A program made the position numbers and the translations under genes. From Lachnospiraceae bacterium (GTDB lineage Bacteria; Bacillota; Clostridia; Lachnospirales; Lachnospiraceae), in assembly GCA_009774145.1 (NCBI GenBank), contig VSND01000033.1, forward strand, positions 1-43,642: a stretch of 43,642 nt of DNA, written 5' to 3'. The notes beneath the pieces were generated by a model. The model saw nothing but the letters and a program-made list of their open reading frames with translations, had not been told where the DNA came from and did not search any database. Below, one piece after another: positions 16,487-24,837 of this stretch. How positions within the stretch are numbered: position 1 is the stretch's first letter; every line of letters begins with the position of its first letter.

Positions 16487-18062
16487 GATAGAGAGCAGAA
16501 TTGCTTTAGATATTGCCACACCAGTTGCAGAACAGCACAAAAAGCGCGTGGCAGCTTATGCCCGCGTCTCTACGGATTCGGATGAGCAGCTTTCCAGTTA
16601 TGAAGCGCAGGTAAACTTCTATGCTCAGCATATTAAAAGTAATCCTGAATGGGAATTTGTCTCAGTTTATACTGACGAAGGGATTTCCGGTACTAACACC
16701 AAAAAACGGGAAGGATTCAATCACATGATCGAAGATGCATTATGCGGAAAGATTGATCTAATCCTTACCAAGTCGATCAGTCGTTTTGCCCGTAATACGG
16801 TGGACACATTGACTGCTGTCAGACGGCTGAAAGAAAAAGGGGTGGAAGTGTATTTTGAGAAAGAAAATATTCATACACTGGATGCCAAAGGCGAGGTTAT
16901 GATCACCATTATGAGCAGTCTGGCGCAGGAGGAGAGCCGTTCTATCAGTGAGAATGTAACCTGGGGCAAGCGAAAGAGCATGGAAGACGGAAAAGTCAAT
17001 ATGCCTTATAAATCTTTTCTTGGCTATGAAAAAGGCGAGGACGGGCTTCCCAAGATTGTTGAGGCAGAAGCGGAGATTGTACGTAAAATATATAATCTGT
17101 TTCTGGAAGGAAAGACTGTTCGGGCTATTGCCAACCTGCTTGTCAGCGAGGGGATTCCGACGCCAGCAGGTAAAAAACAATGGAGCGTGTCTACTATTAT
17201 GAGCATTCTTCAGAACGAAAAATACAAGGGTGACGCCCTGCTTCAGAAAACCTACACAGCAGATTTTCTGACCAAAAAGATCAGGAAAAACAGGGGAGAG
17301 CTTCCGCAGTACTATATAAAAAATTCTCATCCGGCAATCATCAATCCAGAGATGTTTGATCTGGTGCAGAAGGAAATTGAGCGGAGACGTCCTGTTCGTC
17401 GACAATTACACAAGAACAGCCCGTTCACTGCCAGAATCCTCTGTAATGACTGTCATGGATTTTATGGTAGAAAAGTATGGCACAGCGGTAGTAAATATCG
17501 TAAATGTATCTGGCGATGCAATCATAAGTATGATCATAAGGCTGCCTGCACAACTCCAATTTTAGAGGAAGAGGAGATCATGGATGCTTTTGTAATGGCC
17601 TTTAATCAGGTATTGGAGAAAAAAGAACCGTACATAAAGCATCTAAAGGAGCTTTTTATCAAACTGGCAGATACCCAGGAGCTGGAAAAACAGCAGGACC
17701 TGGCAAGAACCAAACATGCTGATCTGATCAACAATCTTCGTCGCTATATGAATGAGAACACCCGACAGATACAGGATCAGGAAGAGTATAACCGCCGATT
17801 CTCAGAAATGGATGCAAGATGTAAAAGGGCAGAGGAGCGGATTGCCTATCTGGATGGTAAAATGGTAGAGCAGCTTGGCCAAAAAGAGCAGATTCACCGC
17901 TGCCTTAAAAAGCTGGAACAATGCGGAGAGAGTCTGGCGGAGTTTGATGCCGATCTGTGGTGTACCATGGTGGATTCGGTGACAGTGTTTGCGGATAAGA
18001 CTCTTGTGTTTCGGTTTTATGGCAATATGAAGGTGTCGGTCAAAATATCAGAAAATAAGTAA
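16458..18062 (+). CDS. Large serine recombinase 2
   Basis: This 534-aa protein carries the catalytic serine S38 (AAYARVSTDSD), TKSISRFARNT, EKENIHTLDAKGE and AQEESRSISEN. A Recombinase domain, zinc ribbon (CNDCHGFYGRK, then WRCNHK) and a C-terminal coiled coil (about 400-490) follow. AAAGGAG stands 8 nt before ATG 16458. It is the last gene of the plus-strand block, so an attachment site may lie in the 127 bp between it and the minus-strand surface-protein gene. The DNA there includes a terminator and the palindrome TTATCATGATAA. Confidence 0.93.
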   Translation: MTTPIRKVHKIESRIALDIATPVAEQHKKRVAAYARVSTDSDEQLSSYEAQVNFYAQHIKSNPEWEFVSVYTDEGISGTNTKKREGFNHMIEDALCGKIDLILTKSISRFARNTVDTLTAVRRLKEKGVEVYFEKENIHTLDAKGEVMITIMSSLAQEESRSISENVTWGKRKSMEDGKVNMPYKSFLGYEKGEDGLPKIVEAEAEIVRKIYNLFLEGKTVRAIANLLVSEGIPTPAGKKQWSVSTIMSILQNEKYKGDALLQKTYTADFLTKKIRKNRGELPQYYIKNSHPAIINPEMFDLVQKEIERRRPVRRQLHKNSPFTARILCNDCHGFYGRKVWHSGSKYRKCIWRCNHKYDHKAACTTPILEEEEIMDAFVMAFNQVLEKKEPYIKHLKELFIKLADTQELEKQQDLARTKHADLINNLRRYMNENTRQIQDQEEYNRRFSEMDARCKRAEERIAYLDGKMVEQLGQKEQIHRCLKKLEQCGESLAEFDADLWCTMVDSVTVFADKTLVFRFYGNMKVSVKISENK

Positions 18063-18090
18063 ACTGATACGAACGGAATTAGCACATTAG

Positions 18091-18121
18091 GCCCCTGCGG
18101 AGACTTCCACAGGGGCTTGTT
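18091..18121. terminator. Terminator after the recombinases
   Basis: GCCCCTG pairs with CAGGGGC, with an inner GGA/TCC stem, followed by TTGTTAT on the plus strand. It also faces the convergent surface-protein operon. Confidence 0.75.
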
Positions 18122-18189
18122 ATCATGATAATCAAGTATAAATCGGATACGATTATAATAATCTCGTATTTATTTTTTTTAAGTTTTGC

Positions 18190-19497
18190 CTATGTGTGGA
18201 TTTGCTTGTTTTTATGCATTTTATAAAGTAAAACGATAATGGCGGCTAGACATATTAAAATTAACATACTAAGCACAGTTGCTTTGGTCATAAATATATT
18301 CCCATCTTTCTTGACTATCACCTGAGCATAATCCTGAATGGTCTTCGTACCGACACCGGCACGACCCCAGTTTACCATAGTATTAGAACCACAAGCCAAG
18401 TTATCATCAACGACTTCCACCTGGAAGCGAATGATAGCGTTGGAGCCAGCAGTATATCCACCAATATTTACACCCTGATTAACAAGATAGTCATGAGTGA
18501 AGGTAGCACCGCTAGGATGGTTAGCATTGTAAAGCTTGGCCGAACCGCTGATATAACGCAGGTTGGATGGCAAAACGTCACGAATGCTGACGCCCATCTG
18601 GGTTTTGTCGCTAGTGTTCTTGTACTCGATCTGGAATTCGACTTTGTCGCCGACCTTGGCTTCAACAGTGTCTTTCCAAGTGCGATCGGCATCACCGACG
18701 ACACGAGCTTTCTTTTCTACAGTATATTCGTAATCAAAGACCGCTTTGACTTCGATAGTCACGTAATTGATGTATTTGTAACATCCAGGGACATCACCGT
18801 CGAGGCCGTTGTAGCCGATCTTAGTCCACTCATCGGCAACGTTACCGGTAGGATTACCCTGGTTGACGATGCTGTTGGTGAGCTTGACGCCAGCACCACT
18901 AGCGTAGTTACCGTTCTCAAGCAGAGCGGAGCCATCAACGTACTCAAGATGGAACGGAGTGTCGTTGTTGTAGAAAGTCACATCATCGACATAACCGTCT
19001 TTCTCACGAGCGTTGTCGGCTTTCAGCCAACCATTAACCGTAACGTTTTTGGAGGCAGTTTGAGGAACGTAGAAGCGCACCTGAGTGTTCTTCGCGACGT
19101 TACCCTCTTCCTCGCCGTAAGGGTTGTTGTTGTGAACGTAGAGACGGACGACATAGGTCTTGCCATCTTCGACAGAGATCCTATCGCCTTCCCAGACGTT
19201 GGCGGCACCTTGGTTGGTTCCAGCGACACGAGCGCCAACGAAGTTGGTCTCGTTGCGGAGGGTGCCTTGAGGGATGGGCTTACCATCATGAGTGTTTTTG
19301 TACCACTCGTAGTCAGAATCTTTGAGGACGATGGAGTTGAAGGTGATATCACCTTTCTTCCAGCTACCGTCATTGATCTGCTCTAACGAGTAGGTCGAGT
19401 ATTTTTCATCATAATTGTTATTCCTGTTTAAGAGCCATATTATGGCCATAGTAATAACTCCAGTCATTATTAAAATGTTCTTAATCAACCTCCGCAT
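18190..19497 (-). CDS. DUF11-like membrane-anchored surface protein, paralogue
   Basis: This 435-aa protein has an N-terminal hydrophobic segment (IKNILIMTGVITMAIIWLL) and a C-terminal anchor (SMLILICLAAIIVLLYKMHKN). The exposed part carries a DUF11-like repeat (GDKVEFQIEYKNTSD, then RDVLPSNLRYISGSA). It is a clear paralogue of the lipoprotein at 2709-4034 over about 380 residues, but uses membrane helices instead of a lipid anchor. The start overlaps the 3' end of the upstream gene (19481-20701) by 17 bp, indicating an operon. Its codon choice is biased towards C-ending codons compared with its AT-rich upstream partner. Confidence 0.75.
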   Translation of the reverse strand: MRRLIKNILIMTGVITMAIIWLLNRNNNYDEKYSTYSLEQINDGSWKKGDITFNSIVLKDSDYEWYKNTHDGKPIPQGTLRNETNFVGARVAGTNQGAANVWEGDRISVEDGKTYVVRLYVHNNNPYGEEEGNVAKNTQVRFYVPQTASKNVTVNGWLKADNAREKDGYVDDVTFYNNDTPFHLEYVDGSALLENGNYASGAGVKLTNSIVNQGNPTGNVADEWTKIGYNGLDGDVPGCYKYINYVTIEVKAVFDYEYTVEKKARVVGDADRTWKDTVEAKVGDKVEFQIEYKNTSDKTQMGVSIRDVLPSNLRYISGSAKLYNANHPSGATFTHDYLVNQGVNIGGYTAGSNAIIRFQVEVVDDNLACGSNTMVNWGRAGVGTKTIQDYAQVIVKKDGNIFMTKATVLSMLILICLAAIIVLLYKMHKNKQIHT

Positions 19498-20701
19498 CTA
19501 TCATCTCCTCGCTTATCTCTTCATCAATAATTGAAGTCCTTCTTTTTTGGCCAGTTTCCTCATCTGTATAATAAATGTAAATGCTTGTACATATTTTTTC
19601 AATTGTATAAGATTCATTAAAAAGCCCCCTATCAATCAATTCTGATTCGAGCTTGGATTGCGTTTTATTTGACTGATCTGGTAACTGTGATCGAATAAAA
19701 AGTGCTGTCATTATTATGGCATAGAAAATTAGAAAGCCTAACGCAATCTTTCTTCGAAGTGTTTTATTTTCAATAATTATTTTTGGTAGATATTTCTTTA
19801 TCACAGATAGTATATTAGGTAACACAGATGACTCAGGTGATTCATCAGGAAATAATCCAATAAAGAATGTTTCTTGCAGATTATTCTTGCTACTGTCTGC
19901 ATTGGTTGACACTTGTATGCCACTATCTTTAGTTGATGTGTCCCGCTCATCCTCCTCGCATATTGATATATTATTCGTAATGGTGGTCTTTTGCTCACTT
20001 TCTTCTTTATTACTGCTATTTGTTAGATTGGATTCAGCCTCCGAGACTTTTTTGGGGAAATTTTTTAGCGTATAATATGGTTTTGGTAAAATGATTGGAA
20101 TATACGCATCGTCCGTGCCCTGTATTTTACCCATATATTGTTCATAGTTTTCAGATTCTATCAGTATAACTAATTCCGCCCCGATTTCTTTTTTACATTT
20201 GCCAGCAATACTGGTCAAAGCATTTAATGGTCTGGGCTGTGCTGATTTAGATATTATGTCCCGCGTCTTATCTTTAATCTTTATGTCTTGATATGACCCT
20301 TCATCAGAATATTTGAACTCTATAAAATAGCCATCATTCAGATATCTCTCATAACGTTTTTCAGATGGTATATTAACTTTTTTGCCATTCTTTTCTTCTG
20401 TATGGTAATAGCCCTCCAAAAGGCCAAATGACAATAGGCTGAAGTCTCTCTTTTGGGCAATGCCCAGCTTTTGTTTAATATCTTCTGTTTTTGTTACATC
20501 ATATATCTTTAAAATAACGTTAATTAGCAGATTTTCAAGAGCTGTTGGATTTGGAATTCCTTTGAGACCGAGTTTTTCCCATACATGAGGAACTATATCC
20601 TCAAATCTTTTAATATTGTTCGTTTTGTCTCCGTTTGGTTTTCGAATATCATCTAAAATATTCAATATTGTGTCATTGTCTAACACGAATTTATTGTCCA
20701 C
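19481..20701 (-). CDS. Single-pass membrane protein of unknown function
   Basis: This 406-aa protein has a large N-terminal cytoplasmic part (about 1-320), one transmembrane helix (KIALGFLIFYAIIMTALFI, near 330) and a short outer or inner tail. The segment IGAELVILIESENYEQYMG resembles an alpha/beta sensor fold but no family is recognised. GTG 20701 is the first start, with GGAGG abutting it, so a start a few codons later is possible. It has its own promoter (20736-20764) and is co-transcribed with the surface protein. It could be a sensor or assembly partner for the DUF11-like protein; that is inference. Confidence 0.6.
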   Translation of the reverse strand: MDNKFVLDNDTILNILDDIRKPNGDKTNNIKRFEDIVPHVWEKLGLKGIPNPTALENLLINVILKIYDVTKTEDIKQKLGIAQKRDFSLLSFGLLEGYYHTEEKNGKKVNIPSEKRYERYLNDGYFIEFKYSDEGSYQDIKIKDKTRDIISKSAQPRPLNALTSIAGKCKKEIGAELVILIESENYEQYMGKIQGTDDAYIPIILPKPYYTLKNFPKKVSEAESNLTNSSNKEESEQKTTITNNISICEEDERDTSTKDSGIQVSTNADSSKNNLQETFFIGLFPDESPESSVLPNILSVIKKYLPKIIIENKTLRRKIALGFLIFYAIIMTALFIRSQLPDQSNKTQSKLESELIDRGLFNESYTIEKICTSIYIYYTDEETGQKRRTSIIDEEISEEMIDAEVD

Positions 20702-20735
20702 CCTCCACCACCCCAGTTCTGTAGTAACTGATAAA

Positions 20736-20764
20736 ATTATACAAGATTCCGGAGATATTTACAA
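20736..20764 (-). promoter_or_regulatory. Promoter of the second surface-protein operon
   Basis: On the minus strand a -35 TTGTAA (20759-20764) and a -10 TATAAT (20736-20741) are separated by 17 nt. Confidence 0.65.
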
Positions 20765-20791
20765 GAAAAAGCCGTAGCCGAAGCCACAGCT
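20765..20791 (-). terminator. Terminator after the 198-aa gene
   Basis: On the minus strand a 9-bp stem (AGCTGTGGC/GCTACGGCT with two G-U pairs) closes a TTCG tetraloop and is followed by TTTTTC. It directly abuts the next promoter. Confidence 0.85.
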
Positions 20792-20807
20792 TTTCGTGAT
20801 CTTACTC

Positions 20808-21404
20808 TCAGTACTCTGTGATGACGCAGTACTGTTTGCCCATATGCCTGGAATGGCCATGCTCGTCGCCACGTATCACAAGTTCCCGGCGTTTGTGGTC
20901 CCCAACATATTCCGTTATCTGAATCTCCTTTGTCGTGCGGTTCGGATTCCCAATCTTTGGTACCTCAGTTTCTTTAACCCGATACCGTTCTGTTGGGGAA
21001 CCGTCAGTATGCTCCACTTCGAACAGCAGAGTGTAATCCCCAAAGACGCATACCTGACCGCCACGGCTTTCTTCACCATTATCTAACACTGCCTCTGGCT
21101 CCGTAGTGTAGTAGACCAGATAGACGCCGTCTTTGTCGATATTAACACCTGTGAGACGCCAATGTGGAAGTTCGCCACGCAAAACTGCCTCCAGATTATC
21201 TTGGATTTCCGGATGGTTGTAGGGATTATCCGAAGCATCGAAAGTATATTTCCAACTATGGCTGATTGCCTCAACGGTCATTTTAATAGACCGGTTGGTA
21301 AAGGTTTCGTCAACTATATCCTCGGCATATCTTGTTCCAGCATTGGAAATCACATAACAGTGGTTCTCTCCGTTCAGATAAAGTCCGTATTCTATTCTTG
21401 CCAT
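20808..21404 (-). CDS. Hypothetical protein, 198 aa
   Basis: A soluble, mixed alpha/beta protein (MARIEYGLYLNGENHCYVIS at the start; HGHSRHMGKQYCVITEY at the end) with no signal peptide or recognised domain. AGGAGG lies 8 nt upstream. It is a one-gene unit with a near-consensus promoter covered by a perfect 28-bp palindrome and with its own terminator, so it is likely tightly repressed and strongly expressed when released. Function unknown. Confidence 0.7.
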   Translation of the reverse strand: MARIEYGLYLNGENHCYVISNAGTRYAEDIVDETFTNRSIKMTVEAISHSWKYTFDASDNPYNHPEIQDNLEAVLRGELPHWRLTGVNIDKDGVYLVYYTTEPEAVLDNGEESRGGQVCVFGDYTLLFEVEHTDGSPTERYRVKETEVPKIGNPNRTTKEIQITEYVGDHKRRELVIRGDEHGHSRHMGKQYCVITEY

Positions 21405-21516
21405 CTCTATATCCTCCTGTTTTTTGATAACTGATTATTGCGTCATTACCCGTCCTTGGAAAGCACGAGTAAAATCCGCAATAATCTGAGGATATTGTAC
21501 AGAGTTTGAAAGTTAA

Positions 21517-21583
21517 TGTGCTACATAAGTTAGTTATAACTAACTTATGTCTTTATTGTAGCACACATGCGATGTTTTGTCAA
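21517..21583 (-). promoter_or_regulatory. Strong promoter with a 28-bp palindromic operator at +1
   Basis: On the minus strand the -35 is TTGACA (21578-21583), the spacer is 17 nt and the -10 is TACAAT (21555-21560). A perfect 28-bp palindrome (21523-21550, each arm ACATAAGTTAGTTA) starts 4 nt after the -10 and would cover the start site. An outer 9-bp pair, TGTGCTACA (21517-21525) with TGTAGCACA (21557-21565), overlaps it and could form a second, competing structure. Confidence 0.85.
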
Positions 21584-21616
21584 TACATTTACGAAATATT
21601 CTGGCAGAATTGACCA

Positions 21617-21693
21617 CTGATGAGTCACTGACAGAGCACTTATCATCAGTGAAAACACTGATGATAAGTGTTTCCATCAGATAATTACATCAG
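21617..21693. repeat. Five CATCAG boxes with a 15-bp hairpin
   Basis: CATCAG or its complement occurs at 21617, 21644, 21658, 21675 and 21688. Two of these lie in a perfect hairpin: CACTTATCATCAGTG (21637-21651), AAAA, CACTGATGATAAGTG (21656-21670). The array lies between the divergent genes at 21404 and 21762. Confidence 0.6.
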
Positions 21694-21761
21694 TTATCTC
21701 ATTTGATATTCTGATTTTAGAAACAGCTAACCAAGCAAATAAAATTCAGGAGGCACTTATT

Positions 21762-21956
21762 ATGCAGAAAACAAACACATCAGTAGTGGAACTTCGACAC
21801 ATCGGAGGGCATCTAGCGGCCAAGCATTATGTCGATAAGGGGGTGATAGAAATCAGGGATGGTGAACGTGTCATCCAGATTATCATTGGACCGGGAGTAC
21901 CAATCAAAATACGTCGCGGCAGAATATGTCTCGGAAGAAAACGTAATGCAAAGTAA
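21762..21956 (+). CDS. Hypothetical 64-aa protein
   Basis: A basic small protein (VVELRHIGGHLAAKHYVD, then IKIRRGRICLGRKRNAK). AGGAGG precedes the ATG by 9 nt. No family recognised. The basic C-terminus would suit nucleic-acid binding. It lies just downstream of the CATCAG array and upstream of the sigma-like gene, from which it is separated by a terminator-like structure. Confidence 0.55.
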   Translation: MQKTNTSVVELRHIGGHLAAKHYVDKGVIEIRDGERVIQIIIGPGVPIKIRRGRICLGRKRNAK

Positions 21957-22016
21957 AAGGTAATGATAAAAACTTAATAATCCCGTGAGACCGCGGTTCT
22001 GAGTTTATCAGGATTT

Positions 22017-22088
22017 TGAGACGGCAGTGCGGAGGACATCGAAAGAACAAATGTTTGGTGTTCCGCGCTGCCGTTTTTTGGCGTCTCA
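22017..22088 (+). terminator. Structured leader with terminator ahead of the sigma-like gene
   Basis: ACGGCAGTGCGGA (22021-22033) pairs over 13 bp, with one G-U, to TCCGCGCTGCCGT (22062-22074), followed by six T. An outer TGAGACG (22017-22023) can instead pair with CGTCTCA (22082-22088), which would compete for the foot of the stem. This is an intrinsic terminator with a possible alternative fold about 65 bp upstream of the next gene. Confidence 0.65.
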
Positions 22089-22153
22089 GGAAAGGAATCC
22101 TACCCATAACGGCTCCGGGCGGAACACCGCCACCTAAGAAAGGAGTCTACCAT

Positions 22154-22657
22154 ATGGCTGGATTCAATTATGGACGCGAGAGGAAGAAAATGGAGAAAGA
22201 ATGGAAGAAAACTGCAAAAATTTGTAAAGAGGCTGGAATGTCAGATCAACAAATATCCGAAATTTATCGGATGTGGCTCGATGAACTCAACGGGGATAGA
22301 CGCTTTTTTAAGCACACTTTTTCTTATAACGAAGAAGAAGAAGAAGGTGAAAAAATACTAACAGCATTGAGCTATGCAATGTATCAATCCGGTATGACAC
22401 AGGATAAGTTTAGTGGCTGTGGACGTTATTCCTGGATCGATGATATTGCAACACCTGAGATAGTTATGTGGCTTAAATCCTTAAATGAGATCGATATCGA
22501 GTTGTTGACGTTATTAGTTGTGGATGGAATGAGTCAATCGGAGGCGGCTGAAAAATTAGGCAAACACAGGCCAGACATATGCCGAAGAATAAAACGCCTT
22601 CGTAAAAGTTTAGAGAAAGTCCTTCCAGAGTATATAAAGCGAGAATACATAAAATAG
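22154..22657 (+). CDS. Sigma-70 region-4-like regulator
   Basis: This 167-aa protein has a C-terminal HTH like sigma region 4 (LLTLLVVDGMSQSEAAEKLGKHRPDICRRIKRL, near 118-150). It also has an acidic middle and an N-terminal basic stretch (RERKKMEKEWKK). Such short sigma-like proteins are common in Firmicute conjugative elements. The start at 22154 follows AAAGGAG. A terminator-like leader sits upstream, suggesting attenuation. It probably regulates element transcription rather than being a full sigma factor, since region 2 is not evident. Confidence 0.65.
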   Translation: MAGFNYGRERKKMEKEWKKTAKICKEAGMSDQQISEIYRMWLDELNGDRRFFKHTFSYNEEEEEGEKILTALSYAMYQSGMTQDKFSGCGRYSWIDDIATPEIVMWLKSLNEIDIELLTLLVVDGMSQSEAAEKLGKHRPDICRRIKRLRKSLEKVLPEYIKREYIK

Positions 22658-23044
22658 CATTTTGATATGTATACCTGGGTACATAGGCATTATCTGTACC
22701 CAGGTGTGCATTTGTAAAACTTAAGTAGTATAGGTGCTAACGATCCAGATGTGTAGACATAATACTCTTCCAAAGAGAAAACTTTTCTTGTTTCAGCGGA
22801 TAATTTGAAGTATAATCTTTTTAAGATAACTATAAACTTATACAGTGCTTTACAAATGCCTTTCAAGGATCGGGGTGCATTTAGGTGCAAAATGGTGCAT
22901 CGTGTAGAAGGTGATAAAAGTCTAAGTAATTACAGCTTAGATAAGATTATCAAAAACGCGCTGATATGTTTATTTTGAACACGGAAACCAAAGAATACCC
23001 CTATAAAATGGGGTAAATATGATTGGAGAAAGTGACGTGGTTAT
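22658..23044. other. Gene-free region with inverted and direct repeats
   Basis: No convincing gene is seen. A 17-bp stem with two G-U pairs spans 22667-22711 (core ACCTGGGTACA/TGTACCCAGGT). GCATTTGTAAA (22708-22718) is repeated inverted at 22849-22859. GGTGCA recurs at 22874, 22884 and 22894, exactly 10 bp apart. This is the transition from the AT-rich island to GC-richer sequence and may hold an element end. Confidence 0.5.
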
Positions 23045-24739
23045 ATGGCTAGAACCGTGGGAATCGGGCATCAGGATTTTGAAAAACTCCGAATGAAAAA
23101 TAACTTTTATGTGGACAAGTCGGACTTTATTCGAGAGTGGTGGGAATCGGATGATGATGTTACCCTGATTACCCGCCCCAGGCGTTTTGGCAAGACGCTG
23201 AACATGAGTATGACCGAATGTTTTTTTTCTGTAAAGTACGCCAACCGGAGCGATCTGTTTGAAGGGCTTAAAATATGGGAAAATGAAACATTTCGGAAGC
23301 TTCAGGGAAACTGGCCGGTGATCAGCCTGTCCTTTTCCAATGTAAAGGCGAAGAATTATCCCACCATGCGCGGACAGATCTGTCAGATTCTGACCATGCT
23401 GTATTCAGAGAACCGTTTCCTGCTGGATGCAGGCATTCTGGATGAAAGAGAAACCGAATTTTTTAAAGAAGTGTCCATGGAGATGGATGACGTCCATGCC
23501 TTCATGGCTCTTCACCAGATGTCGCTGTTTTTATCCCGCTATTATGGGAAGAAAGTAATCATCCTGTTGGATGAATATGACACTCCCATGCAGGAGGCTT
23601 ATGTGAACGGCTGCTGGGAGGAACTGGCAGCCTTTATTCGAAACCTGTTCCATTCTACCTTTAAAACAAATCCTTATCTGGAGCGGGCACTTATGACCGG
23701 AATTACGAGAGTCAGCAGGGAGTCAATTTTTTCAGATTTGAATAATCTTGAAGTCGTGACTACAACCGCAGAAAAATATGAGGACAGTTTTGGTTTTACG
23801 GAGGAAGAAGTTTTTACTGCTTTGGATGAATTTGGATTGTCCGATAAAAGGAAGGACGTAAAAAAATGGTATGACGGGTTCACATTCGGAAAGCGGTCAG
23901 ATATTTACAACCCATGGTCCATCATTAATTATTTGAGCAAAAAAGAATTCCAATGTTACTGGGCCAATACCAGTTCCAACAGCCTGGTGGGAAAGCTGCT
24001 GAAAGAAGGAAATCGATATATTAAGCAAAATTTTGAAAAGCTTCTTTCAGGGGAGCATTTGCATGTATTGATTGATGAACCGTTTGTATATGACCAGATG
24101 AGAGAAAATGAAACCGCGATCTGGAGTCTTCTGCTTGCCGGCGGATATCTGAGAGTGTTCGGTCAGCGGGAGCTTACAGATGAAGAATGGGTAGGGTTGA
24201 CTCCCCGGTATGAGTTGGGCATCACAAATCTGGAAGTGGAGATCATGTTCCATCGGATGGTGGCCGGATGGTTCCAGAAGGACATCTATGATTATGACGA
24301 ATTTATCCGGGCACTGTGGGATGGAAATGTAAAAAACATGAATCTCTTTATGAATCGGATCACCATGGAGACATTCCGTTATTTTGATACAGGAAGCGAT
24401 CCCTCCAGAGAAGAACCGGAGCGCTTCTATCACGGCTTTGTATTAGGACTTCTGGTGACCCTTCGGAAAAAATATGTGCTTACTTCCAACAGAGAAAGCG
24501 GTTTTGGACGCTATGACGTCATGTTGGAGCCGAGAAACCCGAAAGACGACGCCATGATTCTGGAATTTAAAGTACAGGAGATGGAGGAGGAAAAAGAACT
24601 TTCCGATACGGTATGTACAGCGCTTAAACAGATCGAGGAAAAGAATTATGAAGCCGCACTCATTGCAAAGGGGATTCCGAAAGAGAAGATTCGGAAATAT
24701 GGATTTGCTTTTCAGGGGAAGAAAGTGCTGATCGGATAA
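23045..24739 (+). CDS. AAA-ATPase-like / PD-(D/E)XK nuclease family protein
   Basis: This 564-aa protein has the common layout of the DUF1703 group. An AAA_ATPase-like N-terminal part carries the Walker A variant RPRRFGKT (residues 45-52) and Walker B VIILLDEYDTPM (near 171). A C-terminal PDDEXK_9-type nuclease end has RYDVML and AMILEFKV (Asp and E-x-K) near 490-512. Members are abundant and often multicopy in Clostridia and Bacteroidetes; proposed roles are in defence or mobile-element biology, without firm proof. The RBS is weak (GGAGAAA about 13 nt upstream). It sits at the island edge. Confidence 0.88.
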   Translation: MARTVGIGHQDFEKLRMKNNFYVDKSDFIREWWESDDDVTLITRPRRFGKTLNMSMTECFFSVKYANRSDLFEGLKIWENETFRKLQGNWPVISLSFSNVKAKNYPTMRGQICQILTMLYSENRFLLDAGILDERETEFFKEVSMEMDDVHAFMALHQMSLFLSRYYGKKVIILLDEYDTPMQEAYVNGCWEELAAFIRNLFHSTFKTNPYLERALMTGITRVSRESIFSDLNNLEVVTTTAEKYEDSFGFTEEEVFTALDEFGLSDKRKDVKKWYDGFTFGKRSDIYNPWSIINYLSKKEFQCYWANTSSNSLVGKLLKEGNRYIKQNFEKLLSGEHLHVLIDEPFVYDQMRENETAIWSLLLAGGYLRVFGQRELTDEEWVGLTPRYELGITNLEVEIMFHRMVAGWFQKDIYDYDEFIRALWDGNVKNMNLFMNRITMETFRYFDTGSDPSREEPERFYHGFVLGLLVTLRKKYVLTSNRESGFGRYDVMLEPRNPKDDAMILEFKVQEMEEEKELSDTVCTALKQIEEKNYEAALIAKGIPKEKIRKYGFAFQGKKVLIG

Positions 24740-24837
24740 CCTGCTTTCATGGATGCCGGAACCCGGAACACCTGTTTCGTTCATATATGTCGTCTGATTT
24801 TCGACGTATTCCAGTATGCCGGCAAACATTTTCGCAT

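Noticed and set aside
18493..19386. 297-codon plus-strand frame antisense to the second DUF11-like gene
   Set aside because: The minus-strand protein has a paralogue at 2709-4034, fixing the coding strand.
22690..22890. 66-codon minus-strand frame in the repeat-rich gap
   Set aside because: No RBS, overlaps the inverted repeats, and its sequence has no recognisable domain.
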